Positions 34,813 to 47,045 of a stretch of DNA of 64,000 nt are shown here, piece by piece (the stretch's first letter is position 1; each line of letters starts with the position of its first letter). The notes beneath the pieces were generated by a model. That model was given only the letters and a program-made list of their open reading frames with translations, did no database searches and was not told the DNA's origin. The stretch is taken from assembly GCA_026225945.1 (NCBI GenBank), contig JAMJFZ010000107.1, forward strand, positions 63,701,501 through 63,765,500. The letters run 5' to 3'. Origin of the DNA: Cricetomys ansorgei (lineage: Eukaryota > Chordata > Mammalia > Rodentia > Nesomyidae). The position numbers and the translations under genes are program-made.

Positions 34813-37800
34813 ACATACACATACGCACACATACACACATATACACACATAACACACACATACACACACCCACACACACACACACACACACACCTGAACA
34901 GGTATACAAACAAAAAGAAAAAAAGAAAGAAAAGCAGCTCTTAATTCTCATAGCCTCAGGAGATGTGAAAATGCAAAGCCTTATCCATTCCCAATGCTAA
35001 CTGATTTAAGGGCCCATCACTTAGGTTGGAACTGTAAACTTTGAGCTCTTTTTTGTTTGTTTGTTTTTTAGATAGGGTTAAGTGTAGCCCACAGCAGCTT
35101 CAAACTCAATATATAGGCAAGGATGACCTTGAACTCCTGATTCTCATACCTTTACCCTGCAAGTTCTGATATTAAAGGCATGCGATACACCATACCTGGC
35201 TTACAAATTGAGTTCGTGACACATGGACAAACTTTTTGCAAGGGAGCAGTGTGTGAGTAAAACCTCTCCTGCCATGGACTGCGAGCTGGGCCTTGTGCCT
35301 GTTGTTCTTGTATTGTTCCCAAGGGGAGAGCTTCTGTAAAAACTCGGAGCCCATTTCAAGCCACCCCTCTGTCTCTGTGCTTTAGGGACACCCGTGAGAG
35401 CTCATCTACCTAGGAGCCAAATTCCACACAGTCGGGAGCGTGAACAACCTGCGAAAGTCTTCGTGAAGCAATCTGTTTACGTGAACACAAGATATAAAAT
35501 ACAGACTATCATCCTCTCAGCTACTCTGCTTATCTAAAAATTATTCCCAGGTGATCACAAAAACATTTTGAATTTTTTGAAAAAAATATATAGTCTTAAA
35601 AACAGACCAATACCTTAGCAAGCTAAGGTATATCAACGTAAAGTGATATTTCGCATCTCTTAGATGCAATGAAGACAAAAGCAATGAGACACCAAAGAAA
35701 AGCTTAATATAAAAAAAAAAACAAAAACTTAAAGATAGCTTTTTTGTCCTCATAGGAAGCAAATGTTCATATAATTTTGTGCAAAAGTAATTGTTAAATC
35801 TATTAAAGTCAGTATATAATCCAACATAAATTTCATTGGTGGTTTTAATTATTTTATCTTTACAGGGTACCCACAGATTATTGCATTATTCTTAAATTTG
35901 AAATAGATATGCTAAGGAACAAAAAAGAAATCCCTTACCTCAGAATATGCATGTATATACAAAGTCATCCGAGTATAGACAGATATTCTATAGCATACTT
36001 AAACATATAAATATATATATATATAAACTGAATTATAATTAAATATACTGAATCATAAATTTAACCTAACAAAGAACTTTCTGAACATTAAAATGGTAGG
36101 ACTTTAAAGCACATTACTGAAGGAGGATGTGGAGCCTCCCTGGATTCACAAGCAAAAAAATAAAAACTTATTTTCTTGCACCCATCTGAGGTAAATTTTG
36201 TGTTTCTGTGTGTGACTAAGAAAGTGGATATCACAGCCTCTCGAGGTCAGCCCTCTGCCATCGGCTCATTAGTCATCTTGTTTATGTTCTTTTCCCAGAA
36301 ACTGTTCATTACAGAATCCCAAACAATGACGTGAGCTTTACAGACACGAAGTGTACCCTAGTGGGAAGACACTCTCGCCAGCAATACCGCGGGCTACTAA
36401 AGAGCCGGTCAAGACACAGCTGACTGCTTGGCCTTCTTTCGGCCTCCCTCCCTGTGTACCGCAGAAACCTTCCAAAGCTTTGATCTTCTGCATTGTTCAT
36501 TGCTTGAGGCTTCCCCATAATTGGGAAATCTGTTTTTTCCTCAACACCCAAAGTCAGCCAGGCAGGTGCCTGAGGGTAGGCAGGCTCAGTTAACCCTGTC
36601 CCTAACTCGGCTTCCTATGACCCATGATGACCACGTCTAACCTTTCCTCCCTCTCTGTACGTGTGGTGGCCATTACAACTCTGCAGCCTTGACCATTCTG
36701 GCCTGGCTTGTTCTCACTTCTGTACCCACAGGAAACCATACCATAGCTCCCAAGAAATTTCCTTTTTGGGGAGGGGAGAAGGAAAACTATCGTGAGACTG
36801 AGTTCACGAACACAGGCTCTGCTGCTTTTTTGATGAAACAAAATAGTTCCTTGGACCAATACAAGTATTATCACCTTCCCTATGCAGACAGTGAGCAGAC
36901 AGAAAATACACGGGCTCCTAATGTGGCAGAGATCTACCTTCTGAGAGGGCTCTCATGCGTGTCTCCATTGGGTTTAAGCGCTTTATAGGTGATGGGGTGA
37001 GACATGGGGCCACTGTTTTTAAGCTTCGAGGGAAGTAGAGAAACATCCCAGAAGCATTTTTCTTTCTGGGGAGTCCCTGATGAACCCCAACCCACCCTCC
37101 TCTAACTACTAGTAACTCTAGGCAGAGAGAATTCCGGCATTGCCTGCTACATTCTTACCTGGGCACCTGCTGTGAGCGAGTTTGTACTTCTGTTTCACTG
37201 TAAGACACATCAAGGGATGGAATCTTTAAGTAATGCTTTATCCAGAGACTCGGTGACCTGAGATAGTTCCAAGGTTAACACCTTGAGAACAAGCTGCCTT
37301 CTCTCTTATCTCCAGCCAGCAGACTTCGCAGGTAAAGGAGAGACAAAGTCAGTCAATCATACAGCAGTTCCCGTTTGCCCCTGGGGCCAAGTTGTCAGCC
37401 ACGATTATGAGACTTGTGATGTGTGTGCCTCTCTTATCCTCGTTGAATTCTTCCTCATTCTCTTGATGTCCGGATTCAGCCACTTCTTGGAAGTCTGAGT
37501 CGCATCAATGACTGCATTATCCAGCTTCTGTGCTAACTCAGAACAAGCAAGTGTAACAATGTGTGCTCGCTAAGCAACTGACACCATGCACGTGCAGACA
37601 GACATGCATTCCTCTGTCCCCTATCACTTGGTCTGATTAATTATAAGTCGGAAGCAGACTTTGAATAAGGATAGGTTAATTCACTATAGAAGTGACTTCA
37701 GACACTAACAGAGGCTCAAATTCATACACACTCAGCACTTAAGGACACGGTGGCAATTGTGTTATTTCATTTTTATCTTATTTGTGTGAGTGTTTTGCCT

Positions 37801-40800
37801 GCATGGATGTAAGTGCGCCATAGGTGAGCCCGATGCTCAAGAAGGCTAGAGAAGGGTGCAGATGCCTTGTAACTGTAGTTACAGACGGTTGTAACCCACT
37901 GCGTGGGTGCTGGGAGCAGAACCTGAGCCTTCCACAAGAGCAGCAAGTACTCTCTACCACTGAACCATCTCTCCAGTCCCCGTAGTCATGATTTTGTCCT
38001 TGGGATGATGTGTAAATCTGATATCGAGGATATAAGTAAATGAGTTTTAATATGGAATATTTAGAGAAAGAATTTAGGATCCAGAATCTTAGTTTTCATA
38101 GAACAATAAATTATTTTTAAAAGTAAAAATTATTTTACATCCTATGTCTTCTGGAAGGAGCGTGATCCCCTCTGTAGGGTGACTTTAATTAAACTATATA
38201 CATGTGTATATATACATATATATGTAAAACATATATTATATACAGTTTATATATAATTTATATATAGATTATATAGGTATAGAGAAAGAGCTTAATGCAT
38301 ACATATATTGTGGGTATGTGTGTGTGTGTAAAGGTTATAAGGTAGTAGGTTTCCATATGGCGTTTCCAAATTCCTTAGTGCTAGTTCCCCTTCTCCCATT
38401 CTATTGCCTCCCCTCCCCTCCCATCTCTCTTCCACTTAACCCTTTCCCTTCATCCACCCCTTGACAGTTGTTAAGTTCTGAGTGAGCGAGAGAGTCAGTT
38501 TTCTTTAAAGATGTGGCCTGGTGAGTCCACAGGCTCCATCAGTGTCCCCACACCCAGCAGTGTCCCCACACCCAGCAGGATGACCCCACACCCAGCAGTA
38601 CATGGCAGCACCAAAGTTTTGTAACAGGTCTGGCTCTCATGAAACTTTGATTGATCCCATCTGAAAATCATTAGCTCTCCTAACTGCCCTGTTCTCATGT
38701 GGTTTTCAAATGATAGGGATTTTAACAATTGTATTTAGACATTATTTCTTCTTTGAAATTTCTCTGGCTTGCAGAAACACTACATCCTGGAGGTTGGCAC
38801 AGCTTCTCTGGTCTTTCCATCTCCGCTGCTCTAACTGTTCCTTCGGGTGTGTCTCTTTCTTCTCCTCTTGGCCTGCCAGCTCAGATTTGTCCCTCATCAA
38901 TTCAAATCCCAAAGCAGTGCCTTCTCCTTCATAAGCTTCTCTCTGCTCTCAGGACCCTCCTTGGCCTGTTGCTGTTTCCTCTCACCTTGTTTTGTCTTTT
39001 TAAACACTTGTCTTTAATTAGCAGAGATGACTTCTGGGGGATAAATTTGTCTTCCAATCCCCCTCAGTGACTTAACAAACAAGGTAGATCTTTCATTTGG
39101 TCTCCCCAATAATACCCACTTACCTTTATTTTGTAGAGTTTATCGTCTACTCATGCATTTATTTATTTGTCTGTTGGCAAATAGGTCAGCTCATTTGACA
39201 GATGTTTACTTGTATCAACAATATATGCAAAGAAGAATGAATGGACCAAACCTCTCTACTCTTGTAAGATGAGTAAATGGGAGAAAATAAAAGGCTTTAT
39301 TCACATTTGCTGGGTGGTGGGATAGTTCTGTTTCAGCATCATGTCCATCTCAGGAAAAAGTCATTCTCAGGCAAGTTCTAATTCTGTCAGGTTATTCATT
39401 TACTGGAGGCATTTACAATAAATTGGAAGTAAAATCTCTATTGTGCATTTTAGAAGCAACAGCACAGTCACAGGATTATTCCGGCAAAATGTGATCAAAA
39501 ACTGGGCAGAGGTGCCCAGTGACCTCTGCCGCAGATTCCTGCCAAAGTTTTGTGTTGTGAATGTTCCAGAACCTCCACCTTTGAGCCTAGTATAGAGCAA
39601 CTGTATATTATTTCACAGGGCAGGTACAGGGTTCCGTGCACAAAGCTGTTTCTGAAAAATGTCGTTCACTTATTAAGTACATAGCATTGTAAACACGGTG
39701 CTAAGAATATAATAATCCCTTGAAGTAATTTTTACTGTTCTCATCACACAGATGCAGAACCCAGAGATACAACACATGCCCGGATCAATGTTTAGCTATT
39801 TAATGAATGGGAATTTCCCTAAACCACTGAAGTTATTGAATTCAGATTGGAGAGTTAGGTAGCGGGGCATGGTCTTACAGGCAACCCGCCAACTGCCTCG
39901 CTGGTTAACAGCTGAACTCTGAAAAGTTTGAACATTTCAGTTTCTTTATCCTCTCTAAGTAATTACTATTTTCAGTTTTCGTGTTTTAGTAAAAAGTATC
40001 ATGAAAAATGTCCTGACAGTAGAGAGGGGGACTAGTTGAAAAGAAAGGGTTCAGAGGTTGGGAATAAGATGGGGTAAGAATGGATGCGTGCAACACAATA
40101 CAATGTCTGTGTATACATTTGTCTAAAAATAAAATAATTAAAGCAATTTTAAAGTGACTGTGCCAAATCCTGATGGATAGACAGCCATACGTCACTGTGA
40201 TTCTAATTAAAGTTTTCCTAATAAGCAACGACCTCAGAAATTTTTGCATTTGCTTATCGGTTATTTCTATTTATTCTTTGGAGAAATGTCTGTTCGAGAG
40301 ATTTGGCCATTTAAAAAAATTGTGTTACTTGGTTTTTATTGCCAATTATGTTAAAATTGTCTTTGGTATCTAGGCAAACGCTACTTCAGATGTTTAGAAG
40401 CCTGAATGTACCTCTCTCCTCTCCTTCCAGGGCGCTTTCTATTGTGCTGATTATGCAATCAGACCGGCTGCTGTGCTGCATGTTGGAACACACTAAGCCT
40501 GGCTCCTTTCGGTCTTGCAGTTATCTATGAACCGGCATCTCCGGTGGGGTATTAATGAGACCAGTCAGTGGGCTGGACTTTCTCATTTCCCTCCTCTAAA
40601 TGGCATGCCTTGATCTCCAGAACTACTTAAGGATTCTTCTTGAGAGTTGCTTTCTCGTCTCCTACCTGGAAACTCCGGAGGGGAATGAAATGGGATAAAT
40701 ATTGATGCTATTATTTTATTTCTGCCCCCAATAAGTTGATTTTCCAAACCAGCTCATGAAGTCATCAAACCGAACTGAAGCTTTCTAAACTATAATTTCA

Positions 40801-40946
40801 TAGCCATCTGACTAGTGGCTGTGCTATTAGAAAAGGCCCCAATTTTTTTGTTTATATTTTGTAAATAAGGTCTGGAATAAAGACCAGATTTGGTGTATAA
40901 AATATGTATTCATTGTTTCATCTACCAACGTGACTCCTGAAAATGA

Positions 40947-40999
<53 letters not shown>

Positions 41000-41470
41000 T
41001 TTTAGTTTTTATTTTTTGAGACAGAGTCACAAGAATCCAAGGCTGCTCTCAAACTCCTTATGTGGCCGTGGATGACCCTGAATGATATTTCTACCTTGCC
41101 TCCAGAATGTTGGGATTACAGGATTGTACCAACTACCCCTGGTTAATGTAATGCTGAGGGTGAAGCCCAGGGCTTCCTGAATGAGAGGCAATACTTGATT
41201 AGCTAAACTACATCCCCAGCCCCAACACACTGGGATTTTATCTAATACTAATGCTTGTATTTAATTCCTGCATTTTGCCCATGTGAAGTGATGAATTCAG
41301 TGCCATAATGATTTGCAAAAAACTATTGTGAAGTTGTGAAAACCAATATTTCCAAGAGTGATGTGTAACTTCTTTTTTTTTTTTTTTTTTAAGTATTCCA
41401 CAATGTACAGGACAATGTTCCAAGAGAAAGAGTTTCAGGTTTTACACATTGATTTACAGAGTTTGATCTT

Positions 41471-41506
<36 letters not shown>

Positions 41507-44500
41507 TATCTGTTTTACATCTTTAATTCATGATCCATTTTATTTGAATTTATTTTTATAATTGACTGATTGCTGATACAGAAGCAATTTCAGGGTCGCA
41601 TTTACCCTAAAGTTTTATCTTCATTGGTACTCTTTTATTTTTTCATGTATTTTTTTAATTAATTCTTAGAAATCATCACACAATTTGTTTCGATCCTATT
41701 CAGTGACTTGCTGTACTTTACAAAGGACAGAAAGGCCTGTGAAGCGGAGACCAGTCACCAGGGTCTGCAGACTTTGATCACTGTTGGAGAGCTGGAAAGG
41801 CCAGATGATCACTTGGCTGTCCTCTCTTTGAAGGGAACTTGCTGTTCAGTCACAGAGGTGGTCTAGAATCACTTTTGATTCCGTCTTACTGGAGGCCAAC
41901 TATGTGGGCTGCAGGCTGGTTAAGAGAGGTGGAGGTCAATGGAGAAGAACATGATGACCCTGTTACAAACACGAGGAAGCTTTCCGTGTTCCCATGTAAG
42001 ACATCTCTCCAATGTATGCCAAATAAATGAAAGTCCGGAATAATGTGTGAAGTCTGCTGGTTATATAGCGATGAGGGGAAAGGTGCATGTATGCTTACTT
42101 ATAAATTGGAAGCCATTGGAAGAATTAATTAAAAACTATTAGAGTTGCCACAGAAGCATTGAGGATAGAAGACTTGCCTTTTTTATTCTTTGGTTTATAA
42201 TTGATACACATTAATTACATGTAACGAGTTTCACTATGACAGTTTAATGTATGTCTACTTTATATTTCGGTCATGTTCACAGATACTGCTCTCTTGTATC
42301 ACCTTCAAATTCCACAAGGCTTAGTCTACCTCTTGACTTCCTGCTTTCGTGTCTTTTGCCTTAATTGACCTTTTTAATTTAGTGAGTTACATTAGAGTTG
42401 CTTACAGGGGCATTGTTGAGGGTTCTTTACAGGAGCATGGAGACCTTAGCAGTGTCCACAGCTCTGAGTAAAATGTCTCCCCTTCTCCTGACAACCAATG
42501 ACTGCGTGTAAATCCTCTAAGGGAGGCCAGGCTTTGAGTCCCTCCAGTCCTCCATGGCTGGATGTTGGCCAGCTCAGTCTTGTGCAGGTAACCACAGTTT
42601 CTGTGAGCTCAAGGACAGAGGCTTTGAGTGAGTCCAATTGACCAGACACTAAAATAGAGACAAGATGAGTAGCTACACTGATTATGTGTCTCAGGATCTT
42701 CTGCTCAATAAACCTTCACCCTCTCTAAAAACTGCTTTATGTCTCCCAAATCTGACTAGGGTCTCTATTCTGTGCCTACAAGGCCCTATAAATATCCCTC
42801 CAGATACAAGTCAGCACAGCTCCACATCCCTGGAGGCTCCTTGACCCCTTCCACTGACAATTTCCAATGGGGAGGGCTTTGCAGATATGAAAAGAGCTTG
42901 TCTTCTTCTTTCTGGCTTCCAATAGTTGATTTTGCAGATTTGTGAAGACTGTGTATTATATCTGGCTTTTTTTTTCACTCCCCACCCCTATACTTGTTGC
43001 TATTGTCATCATGGTCTCCTGTTTTCATTGCTGTGTGGACATTACTAATTGTATCTGCCACTTATATTTCATCTGGAGACTGTGATGAGTCACACTACAC
43101 AGAATGTTCTTTTACACTGTCTTAGTTGCACATGGGGCTTCCTTTCTGTTGAGTAGCTACCTGGGAGTGGCTTCTGGCCAATGGTGTTCCCAACTGAGAT
43201 GGACCCTGCCCAGCTGGATGCTTTGAAGACAGAGGACATGTCTTTACAATTAAGTCTCTGTCGCCTACCATCCTACCATAGAGCTTGGTGCAAGCTGCAA
43301 GCCAGTCCTTGATGTTGATTATCTTTCTTCAAGTTTCACATGCAACAGTAGCCAGTCTCTGCCTCTAGGGAATGCCATGATGCCTATCTATTTTTAGGTA
43401 GAAAAGAAAGATTATCCGGTACCTTCTGCCCACAGCCTAACTCAGTAGAGCAGATAAAGATACTCATTCCTGAGCGGCATTCTCCAAAACTATAAAGGTC
43501 CCATTTTCCTCCTTTCCCATCCAGCTCCCATCGATAATTAGTCACACTTGCTTTCCTGCACAGAAGGGCAGAGTGGACTGGGGGAGCCATAAAGCATGAA
43601 GATCTTCTTACTCTTTGCCATTTTCTCCTGCTTAGTCCAAGAAAATGCAGGTAAACATCTTCTGGGTAGCCTCAGAGAAGACAAGACTCACATTTATGCT
43701 TGGGAACAGTGCTGAGGTGTGTCCGAATGTAGACTACGGGCACAGATCATGGACGGCTCTAGAGCTCGGGGCTGGATCACTTTCATCTTTATAATGAAGA
43801 GGGAGTTTTGAGAGAGGGGGGGGAGAATTGTAAGGTTTAGAGCACACGGCACACAAGCCTATATTCCCTGATACAGCTAGAAGGGTCTGATTGCAATCTG
43901 AGATAGTTTGCTCAGGACAAAATCCCAGTCATATATGTATGTAAGAGCTGGAAGGGGGAAAGCCTGGAGTCTGCAAACAGGGAGCCAAGCAGCAGAGAAA
44001 GTGCTAGGTTACTGCTATGTAGTGAATGCTTTGGGCTAGAGAAGTTATTCACACCTATGGCAATTTCCTAGCTTTTATAAACAATGTATTACATCCATGA
44101 GAAAATCAGATGTTGCCATTTCAATGAATTTTCCAATGAGAGAAAATGAGTTCCTAGGGGGGAAAAAAAAAATTGTAGTGAGTTATTATAAGAAAACATG
44201 AGTCTGGATCCTGGACCCTTTGTATTAGTACCTCTTCTGTCTTCTGTTGAGGTGAACTGCACCCACATCCTTACGCCCCTGTCCCTTCTAAACTGATCAG
44301 CTCAAGGGACACAGCCTCATAGATCAGTTCCCATTTGAAGCTTGGCTATTGCAGGAGACCATTTTTCCAAACACGTAAGACCTGTGTTGTGTTGCTGTTG
44401 CTTTTAAATTCATGCTGTGGAGCATTGTTAAGAAGGTCCCCTTCTAAACCATCTCTTTCCAACAGCATTGTTTTTATGGGGTCTCTAGCTGGTTACTTTT

Positions 44501-45063
44501 TACTTAGAAGGCCACACAGAAGTCATATTTTTATTTTTCTTCTTTATATTGTACTAATAAGAACAAAGATCCAGCCACAAGCTGAGAGGCAGATCCATTT
44601 CTACTTTTTCTACAGCCTGAGACCTGTTTCCTGGTATTTCGTTCTGTTTTCTAAAATGTCATTGGTCTCCCCTGCTAACATACCTCTATCTCCGGGCGGC
44701 TGAAGAACTCCGATGTAAGAAGCTTCTCGGGGCCTGGAGTGGGCCAGGTGACCTCACACACAGTATGTCACAGTCTTGCCATTCTCCTGATAACACCATG
44801 AGACATACATTCTCGCTCTTTAAATCTAGGGAGTGAAATCAGGACTTCGCTTTGTAATCATTCAGCTTAGCACTGGGCTGTGCTGGGTGTTCTTTAGCTC
44901 TCTGTCTGTTGGTTCCGCAGGGGACATCCCACCCGGAATCAGAGACACCATCTGCTTCATGCAACGTGGGCGCTGCAGACTGTTCATGTGTCGTTCCGGT
45001 GAGAAGTGGGGCGACATCTGCTCCGATCCCTGGAACAGATGCTGCATATCCAGTGCCGCTTGA
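29153..45063 (+). CDS. Spag11: Sperm-associated antigen 11 (EP2/Bin1b locus), two-promoter gene
   Basis: Epididymal secretory gene that makes several androgen-dependent isoforms; part of them carry a beta-defensin domain, and the rat Bin1b form is antibacterial and binds sperm (family knowledge). Upstream unit: exon 1 29153-29213 (MKQRFLPSFVSLLFVAP), exon 2 29600-29746 ending YLPPRTPPYH, a signature of SPAG11. Alternative 3' parts: a Cys-rich exon at 30872 (frameshifted), candidate exon 36299-36423, and the defensin exon 44921-45063. Downstream unit: own TATA box (43491), leader exon 43596-43650, sharing exon 44921-45063. All junctions are phase 1, so each leader can join each 3' exon. Rodents may have two copies of this locus; only one is present here. 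Confidence 0.88.
29600..29746 (+). CDS. Spag11: Spag11 exon 2, propeptide ending LPPRTPPYH
   Basis: Acceptor tttcagcag, donor gtaagt, phase 1 on both sides. It encodes GLFSVPPVSHPTPGLPGF, then a linker, then YLPPRTPPYH. The last segment is nearly the same as in human SPAG11; the first part is much less conserved. Confidence 0.85.
30872..31140 (+). pseudogene. Spag11: Spag11 Cys-rich 3' exon (EP2C type) with +1 frameshift
   Basis: After an acceptor ending gatacag, the frame completes a Glu codon and reads SVATYQIVKCKKSGGYCQEF, then CNFMETQVGYCSKKK. This is very close to the human EP2C defensin-like end. Ten adenines at 30970-30979 follow; one fewer would keep the frame to the paired cysteines seen in the human isoform. 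As it stands, the last two cysteines are lost and translation continues with unrelated residues to TGA at 31138-31140; the other frame would stop at 31016. An AATAAA at 31245-31250 marks the transcript end. Real mutation, polymorphism or a homopolymer sequencing error are all possible. Confidence 0.8.
31245..31250 (+). terminator. Poly(A) signal after the Spag11 EP2C-type exon
   Basis: AATAAA about 230 bases after the original-frame stop, consistent with a separate 3' end for this isoform. Confidence 0.6.
34743..34893 (+). repeat. Compound (CA)n microsatellite in Spag11
   Basis: About 150 bases of CA with scattered AT and G interruptions. Its minus strand gives a long Cys/Val reading that is not a protein. 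Confidence 0.95.
35045..35205 (-). repeat. B1 SINE, reverse orientation
   Basis: gatgaccttgaactcctgat and ctgatattaaaggcatgcga are the reversed B1 core. Confidence 0.75.
36299..36423 (+). CDS. Candidate Spag11 alternative 3' exon
   Basis: Strong acceptor (tgtttatgttcttttcccag) and, in the phase left by exon 2, an open frame of 41 residues beginning ETVHYRIPNNDVSFTDTKC and ending at TGA 36421-36423. The VH and SF...C spacing is loosely like the non-defensin SPAG11 ends known in primates, but similarity is weak and the exon is not proven. No canonical poly(A) signal was seen close downstream. Confidence 0.4.
36732..36890 (+). CDS. Candidate phase-1 internal exon, unassigned
   Basis: 159 bases between acceptor tgtacccacag and donor gtgagc, phase 1 at both ends like all Spag11 exons and free of stops in that phase. 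It would encode GNHTIAPKKFPFWGGEKEN at the start and YKYYHLPYAD at the end, hydrophilic, with two N-glycosylation sequons (NHT, NSS). No homologue is recognised; the surrounding frame is open for 300 bases, so chance is possible. Confidence 0.3.
37770..37980 (-). repeat. B2/B3-type SINE, reverse orientation
   Basis: gttttgcctgcatggatgta, acagacggttgtaacccact and the reversed head tgaaccatctctccagtccc are in the right order. Confidence 0.8.
38190..38340 (+). repeat. TA-rich low-complexity stretch
   Basis: Runs of tata and a short (TG)n between 38200 and 38335. Confidence 0.8.
40948..41225 (-). repeat. (CA)n joined to a B4 SINE, reverse orientation
   Basis: A 51-base (CA)n (40948-40998) adjoins a reversed B1-like part (ttgagacagagtcac, gttgggattacaggattgta) and a reversed ID head (gctaaactacatccccagcc). 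Confidence 0.75.
41475..41504 (+). repeat. (CA)15 microsatellite
   Basis: Thirty bases of CA. Confidence 0.95.
43491..43497 (+). promoter_or_regulatory. TATA box of the internal (Bin1b) promoter
   Basis: TATAAAG 105 bases before the ATG at 43596, with no intervening ATG in frame. Fits the second SPAG11 promoter, which is used for defensin-type isoforms. Confidence 0.6.
43596..43650 (+). CDS. Spag11: Spag11 internal leader exon
   Basis: 18 codons plus one base, ending at donor gtaaac. The leader has the beta-defensin look (MKIFLLFAIF). Confidence 0.92.
43596..45063 (+). CDS. Spag11: Spag11 isoform E / Bin1b-type beta-defensin, two exons
   Basis: Exons 43596-43650 and 44921-45063 with a phase-1 GT-AG intron. 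The precursor of 65 residues starts MKIFLLFAIFSCLVQENA (signal) and continues GDIPPGIRDTICFMQRGRC, with six cysteines in defensin spacing and the end DPWNRCCISSAA. In rat the corresponding protein (Bin1b) is a caput-epididymis defensin that acts on bacteria and on sperm motility. The C-terminus here is shorter than the rat tail I recall. AATAAA follows at 45177. Intact. Confidence 0.93.
44921..45063 (+). CDS. Spag11: Spag11 terminal defensin exon
   Basis: Acceptor gttggttccgcag; two bases complete Gly, then six cysteines and stop TGA 45061-45063. It may join either leader, since both end in phase 1. Confidence 0.92.
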
Positions 45064-45176
45064 AGCAGAAGATAGAAGACTCGGGGTGCAAGATCTGAGA
45101 TCTGGGGTGCAAGAAGATAGAGACCTGGAAAAACCCCCAAAGGCTTCAGGGGATGTGTAGCTGATGGTGCCTGCTC

Positions 45177-45182
45177 AATAAA
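45177..45182 (+). terminator. Poly(A) signal of Spag11
   Basis: AATAAA 114 bases after the stop of the defensin exon. Confidence 0.85.
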
Positions 45183-47045
45183 CACTTCTTGAGTCTAGCC
45201 CCAAGGCCAAGGTTTGATGAAAGGATTTTATTTTAAAACTCTTAATTTGCCATTTATTTTTAAGTGCGTTGAGGATTTCGTCGTGTCTTGCTTCATTTCT
45301 CTACTTTGTCCTCTTCTTGTTGTTGTCAGAGGTAATACCTGCTGCCTTCTCGGGGACAGGGTAGAGCAGAAACCCAGCCCAGCTCCAAATGCTATTTTCG
45401 AAAGGACAGGAACGGCTGGTTTCCTGGCCTTGTGTTCTCCGAGGTACCCATCTTCCTAGCTAGCACTAGCTTCGCCCTCTAGCTCGGGTCACTGGGACAC
45501 CCTGCTCCATTTCCAGAGCCTCCTGACATCGCAACACCAACACTTCCGTCAAATTTTATTGCCTTTGAACATTTACTTTTCAGTTATCTCAACCAAGTAA
45601 CACAATGGACTTGTCATCTTATAGAGAACGCAATAAGGTTTAAACATGGCCATTTCTAGGATTTAAGAAAGACGAAAAAAAAAAAAAATCTCAAGGCCAA
45701 TAAAATTGCCCCAAGGCAGAATTTCATAAACAGGATTCCTGATATACCTGTAAGAGTCATCGTTCTGCTACTTTTATCTTTAAATATTTATGTTTGTTAT
45801 TTTCTGTGTGGTATCTGTGTCTGTGTTTGTGGGGTTTTGTGTGTGTTGTGTGTGTGTATCTGTGTGGCATGTTTGTATGTGTGGCTTGTGTGTATATGGT
45901 ATATAGGTGTGTATGTAAATGTTGTGTTTGTGTGTATGTCGTGTTTGTGTGTATACAGTGTGCTTGTGTGAGACTGTATGGTGTGTATGTGCACCCAATT
46001 CACGTCAAGTGTGCATGTGGAAATATGAAGACACCTTTTGGGAATGAGCTCTCTCCTTCCTCTGTGGGTTCTGGGGGTAGAACTCAGACCATCAGAATTG
46101 CACAGCCAGTGATTTTATTGACAGAACCACCTCCCAGAACCCATTGTGCTATTTTTAAAGAACATGTTTCTGAACACTTGAAGCTCGGCAAGGCCCAGTG
46201 AATGGGATTTCCCAACACTGAGGGGTGTGACATTTGCTCTTCTCCACATTCTGTTCAGCTGTAGGGACAGCCACCTTGTGGGGGCGCCACCCGAGAGGAA
46301 TGAGCTAACTGCAGTGGGAGTGTAGAGGATCAAGGGAAATGTGCTGCTATACTAGAGACCAAGTGCCAAGCTTTCTCTAGATTAACAGATAAAATCCCTT
46401 GTTCCCAGGATTCTGTTTACTACTTGAATCTAGTTTGCTTATGAACCAGCTGAACCTACTCCAGGGTTCCTGCCCAAGTTCCCAACCCAAGTTACAGTGA
46501 ACATTTGGCATCCTAGCTTTGGTCTTTCTCCAGCCTCTTCTCAACACACTCATTAAACTCTTTCTACCCTGAGTATAACCCCGGGGACAGCGTAGAGGGA
46601 GCCTCCCTCAGACACCCCCACGGAGAGTGGAATACATCCTCCTTACCCGTGCGAATGCCTGTCTGGGAAGAGTGCTGACTCTGGGTTCAGCCTCTGCTCT
46701 GAGGTGATGGAACGTCTTCCCATGAGCAGGAAGAGTCACCTCCCCAAACTCAACAGATCTATCTCAGCAATAAATGGCTTGAAGTGGCAACCAGTGTGCT
46801 GAGGCGAGAGCAGGGTAGCAGGGGCCTGGCTCCACCCTTTTCACAGAGTGCGACACCGTACACCCGTACCGCATGCTCCTGGCCTATACTTCTCAAGTTT
46901 AGATGGAGGAGCTGGGCTAGATACCTAGTCTGAGGCCCTAGCACAGCACGCCACCATCTGCTGGGCGCAGAATTACAATTTCTTGGTGGTCCTGGGTGGG
47001 GTTCTCTACCAAGTGATGAGAATTCACCTTCTGTCTCAGAGTTTC
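45183..47045. other. Gene-free stretch downstream of Spag11
   Basis: A TG-rich low-complexity region at about 45,800-45,990 and unassigned unique DNA. No exon seen. Confidence 0.5.

Noticed and set aside
34622..34951. Cys/Val-rich and Thr/His-rich frames
   Set aside because: Translation of a CA microsatellite; the same holds at 4023-4346, 14098-14348, 40827-41030, 45780-46003 and 49435-49868.
37321..37400. A segment reading KGETKSVNHTAV after an AG, resembling the VNHSA part of human SPAG11 exon 2
   Set aside because: Match is only a few residues, while a true exon 2 with the LPPRTPPY signature exists at 29600-29746; no donor in suitable phase was found.
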